From positions 186,001 through 250,000 of the forward strand of contig JABABQ010000050.1 in NCBI GenBank assembly GCA_014238155.1: 64,000 bases of DNA, given 5' to 3'. The position numbers were made by a program, and so were the translations under genes. This document shows, piece after piece, positions 63,615 to 64,000 of the stretch. The notes under the pieces are model-generated. The model was not told the origin of the DNA. It saw only the letters and a list, made by a program, of their open reading frames with translations, and did not search any database. Position 1 is the first letter of the stretch. Each line of letters begins with the position of its first letter. The stretch is from Rhizobiaceae bacterium. Its GTDB lineage: Bacteria > Pseudomonadota > Alphaproteobacteria > Rhizobiales > Rhizobiaceae.

Positions 63615-64000
63615 TCAACCGCCCAGTGGCCGAAGCAGAGCGCGGCTGATGATGTGACGCTGTATTTCAGAGGTACCTTCCCAAATGCGTTCAATGCGAG
63701 CGTCACGCCAAATGCGCTCCAGTGGCAATTCATCCATCAGTCCCATGCCGCCATGAATCTGGATCGCTTCATCGGCAACCATGGCCAGAACTTCCGTCGC
63801 CTTCAACTTGGCCATCGCCATATCGCTGTCGGTGCATCCACCGTCGTCGAATTTCGATCCGGCTTCCCAGGTCAGCAATTCAGCGGACTTCAATTCGGTG
63901 GCCATATCTGCAAGCTTGAAGCTCACACCCTGGAACTTGCCAATCTGCTGTCCAAACTGCTTGCGGTCGACGGCAAATTGCACGGCGTGCTGAAACGCCC
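63615..64000 (-). CDS. Acyl-CoA dehydrogenase, C-terminal part (cut by window edge)
   Basis: The last ~127 residues of an acyl-CoA dehydrogenase. AFQHAVQFAVDRKQFGQQIG, FKLADMATELKSAELLTW, the AIQIHGGMGLMDELPLER FAD-binding segment and RIWEGTSEIQRHIISRALL are typical of the C-terminal helical domain. The catalytic base lies in the usual YEGTSE-type position (WEGTSE). It is the first visible gene of the minus-strand acyl-CoA operon, and its stop is five bases from the synthetase start. Reduction of an enoyl-CoA such as crotonobetainyl-CoA (CaiA) is one option. Confidence 0.92.
   Translation of the reverse strand, partial: AFQHAVQFAVDRKQFGQQIGKFQGVSFKLADMATELKSAELLTWEAGSKFDDGGCTDSDMAMAKLKATEVLAMVADEAIQIHGGMGLMDELPLERIWRDARIERIWEGTSEIQRHIISRALLRPLGG

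Noticed and set aside
1-64000. tRNA, rRNA, insertion sequences, phage genes, toxin-antitoxin or defence systems
   Set aside because: None was recognised on either strand; all gaps except 11509-12122 are under 300 bases and look like ordinary control regions.

Overview
The window comes from a heterotrophic alphaproteobacterium, most likely a marine-type member of the Hyphomicrobiales or a relative. This is inferred from moderate GC, two branched-chain amino acid type ABC systems, many CoA-dependent catabolic operons, a phenylacetate (paa) cluster and alphaproteobacterial-style RTX/type I secretion genes; no marker gene in the window proves it. No rRNA, tRNA, CRISPR, insertion sequence or phage gene was recognised.

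Layout. 1-2560: a minus-strand amino acid-type ABC uptake operon (binding protein, LivH, truncated LivM). 2848-11508: mixed metabolism (TTC38-like TPR protein, arylamine N-acetyltransferase, GSTCD-like methyltransferase, PaaG-like isomerase, gluconate 5-dehydrogenase-like SDR, 6-phosphogluconate dehydrogenase, hydroxypyruvate isomerase, class V aminotransferase). 11509-12122: a 614-base gap. 12123-22230: a secretion locus with a 1441-residue acidic RTX protein, two ABC half-transporters that both have degenerate ATPase motifs, and an HlyD adaptor. 22231-29953: a minus-strand set with BNR-repeat protein, ureidoglycolate lyase, 4-hydroxybenzoate 3-monooxygenase (PobA), a 1067-residue reductive dehalogenase fused to its own reductase, and SelO. 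29959-37900: the phenylacetate genes paaK (minus) and paaZ-paaX-paaABCDE (plus). 37908-41715: HemC, xylulokinase, an MFS transporter. 41755-47022: a complete second Liv-type ABC operon. 47212-53996: GlpD, gamma-glutamyltransferase, a HisD-family enzyme, an ornithine cyclodeaminase-family enzyme and Mrp. 54111-59815: SCP2 protein, then a beta-oxidation operon (thiolase, crotonase, FadJ-like, frameshifted SDR) and a RidA protein. 59984-64000: a TVP38 membrane protein, then a minus-strand CaiD-like hydratase, NDP-forming acyl-CoA synthetase and truncated acyl-CoA dehydrogenase.

The most interesting part is the dehalogenase next to pobA. The dehalogenase keeps the corrinoid enzyme's Ser/Tyr/Lys/Arg active-site set with the spacing I recall for the aerobic enzyme NpRdhA, two [4Fe-4S] motifs, and a C-terminal FMN/NAD/[2Fe-2S] reductase. 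PobA, nine bases downstream, keeps every 4-hydroxybenzoate contact residue. Together they predict oxygen-tolerant removal of halogen from halogenated 4-hydroxybenzoates followed by hydroxylation to protocatechuate. Other notable points are a shared operator-like inverted repeat (GTTACA-N24-TGTAAC) in both paa control regions, the doubly degenerate ABC pair beside the acidic RTX protein, and a HisD paralogue with altered metal ligands.
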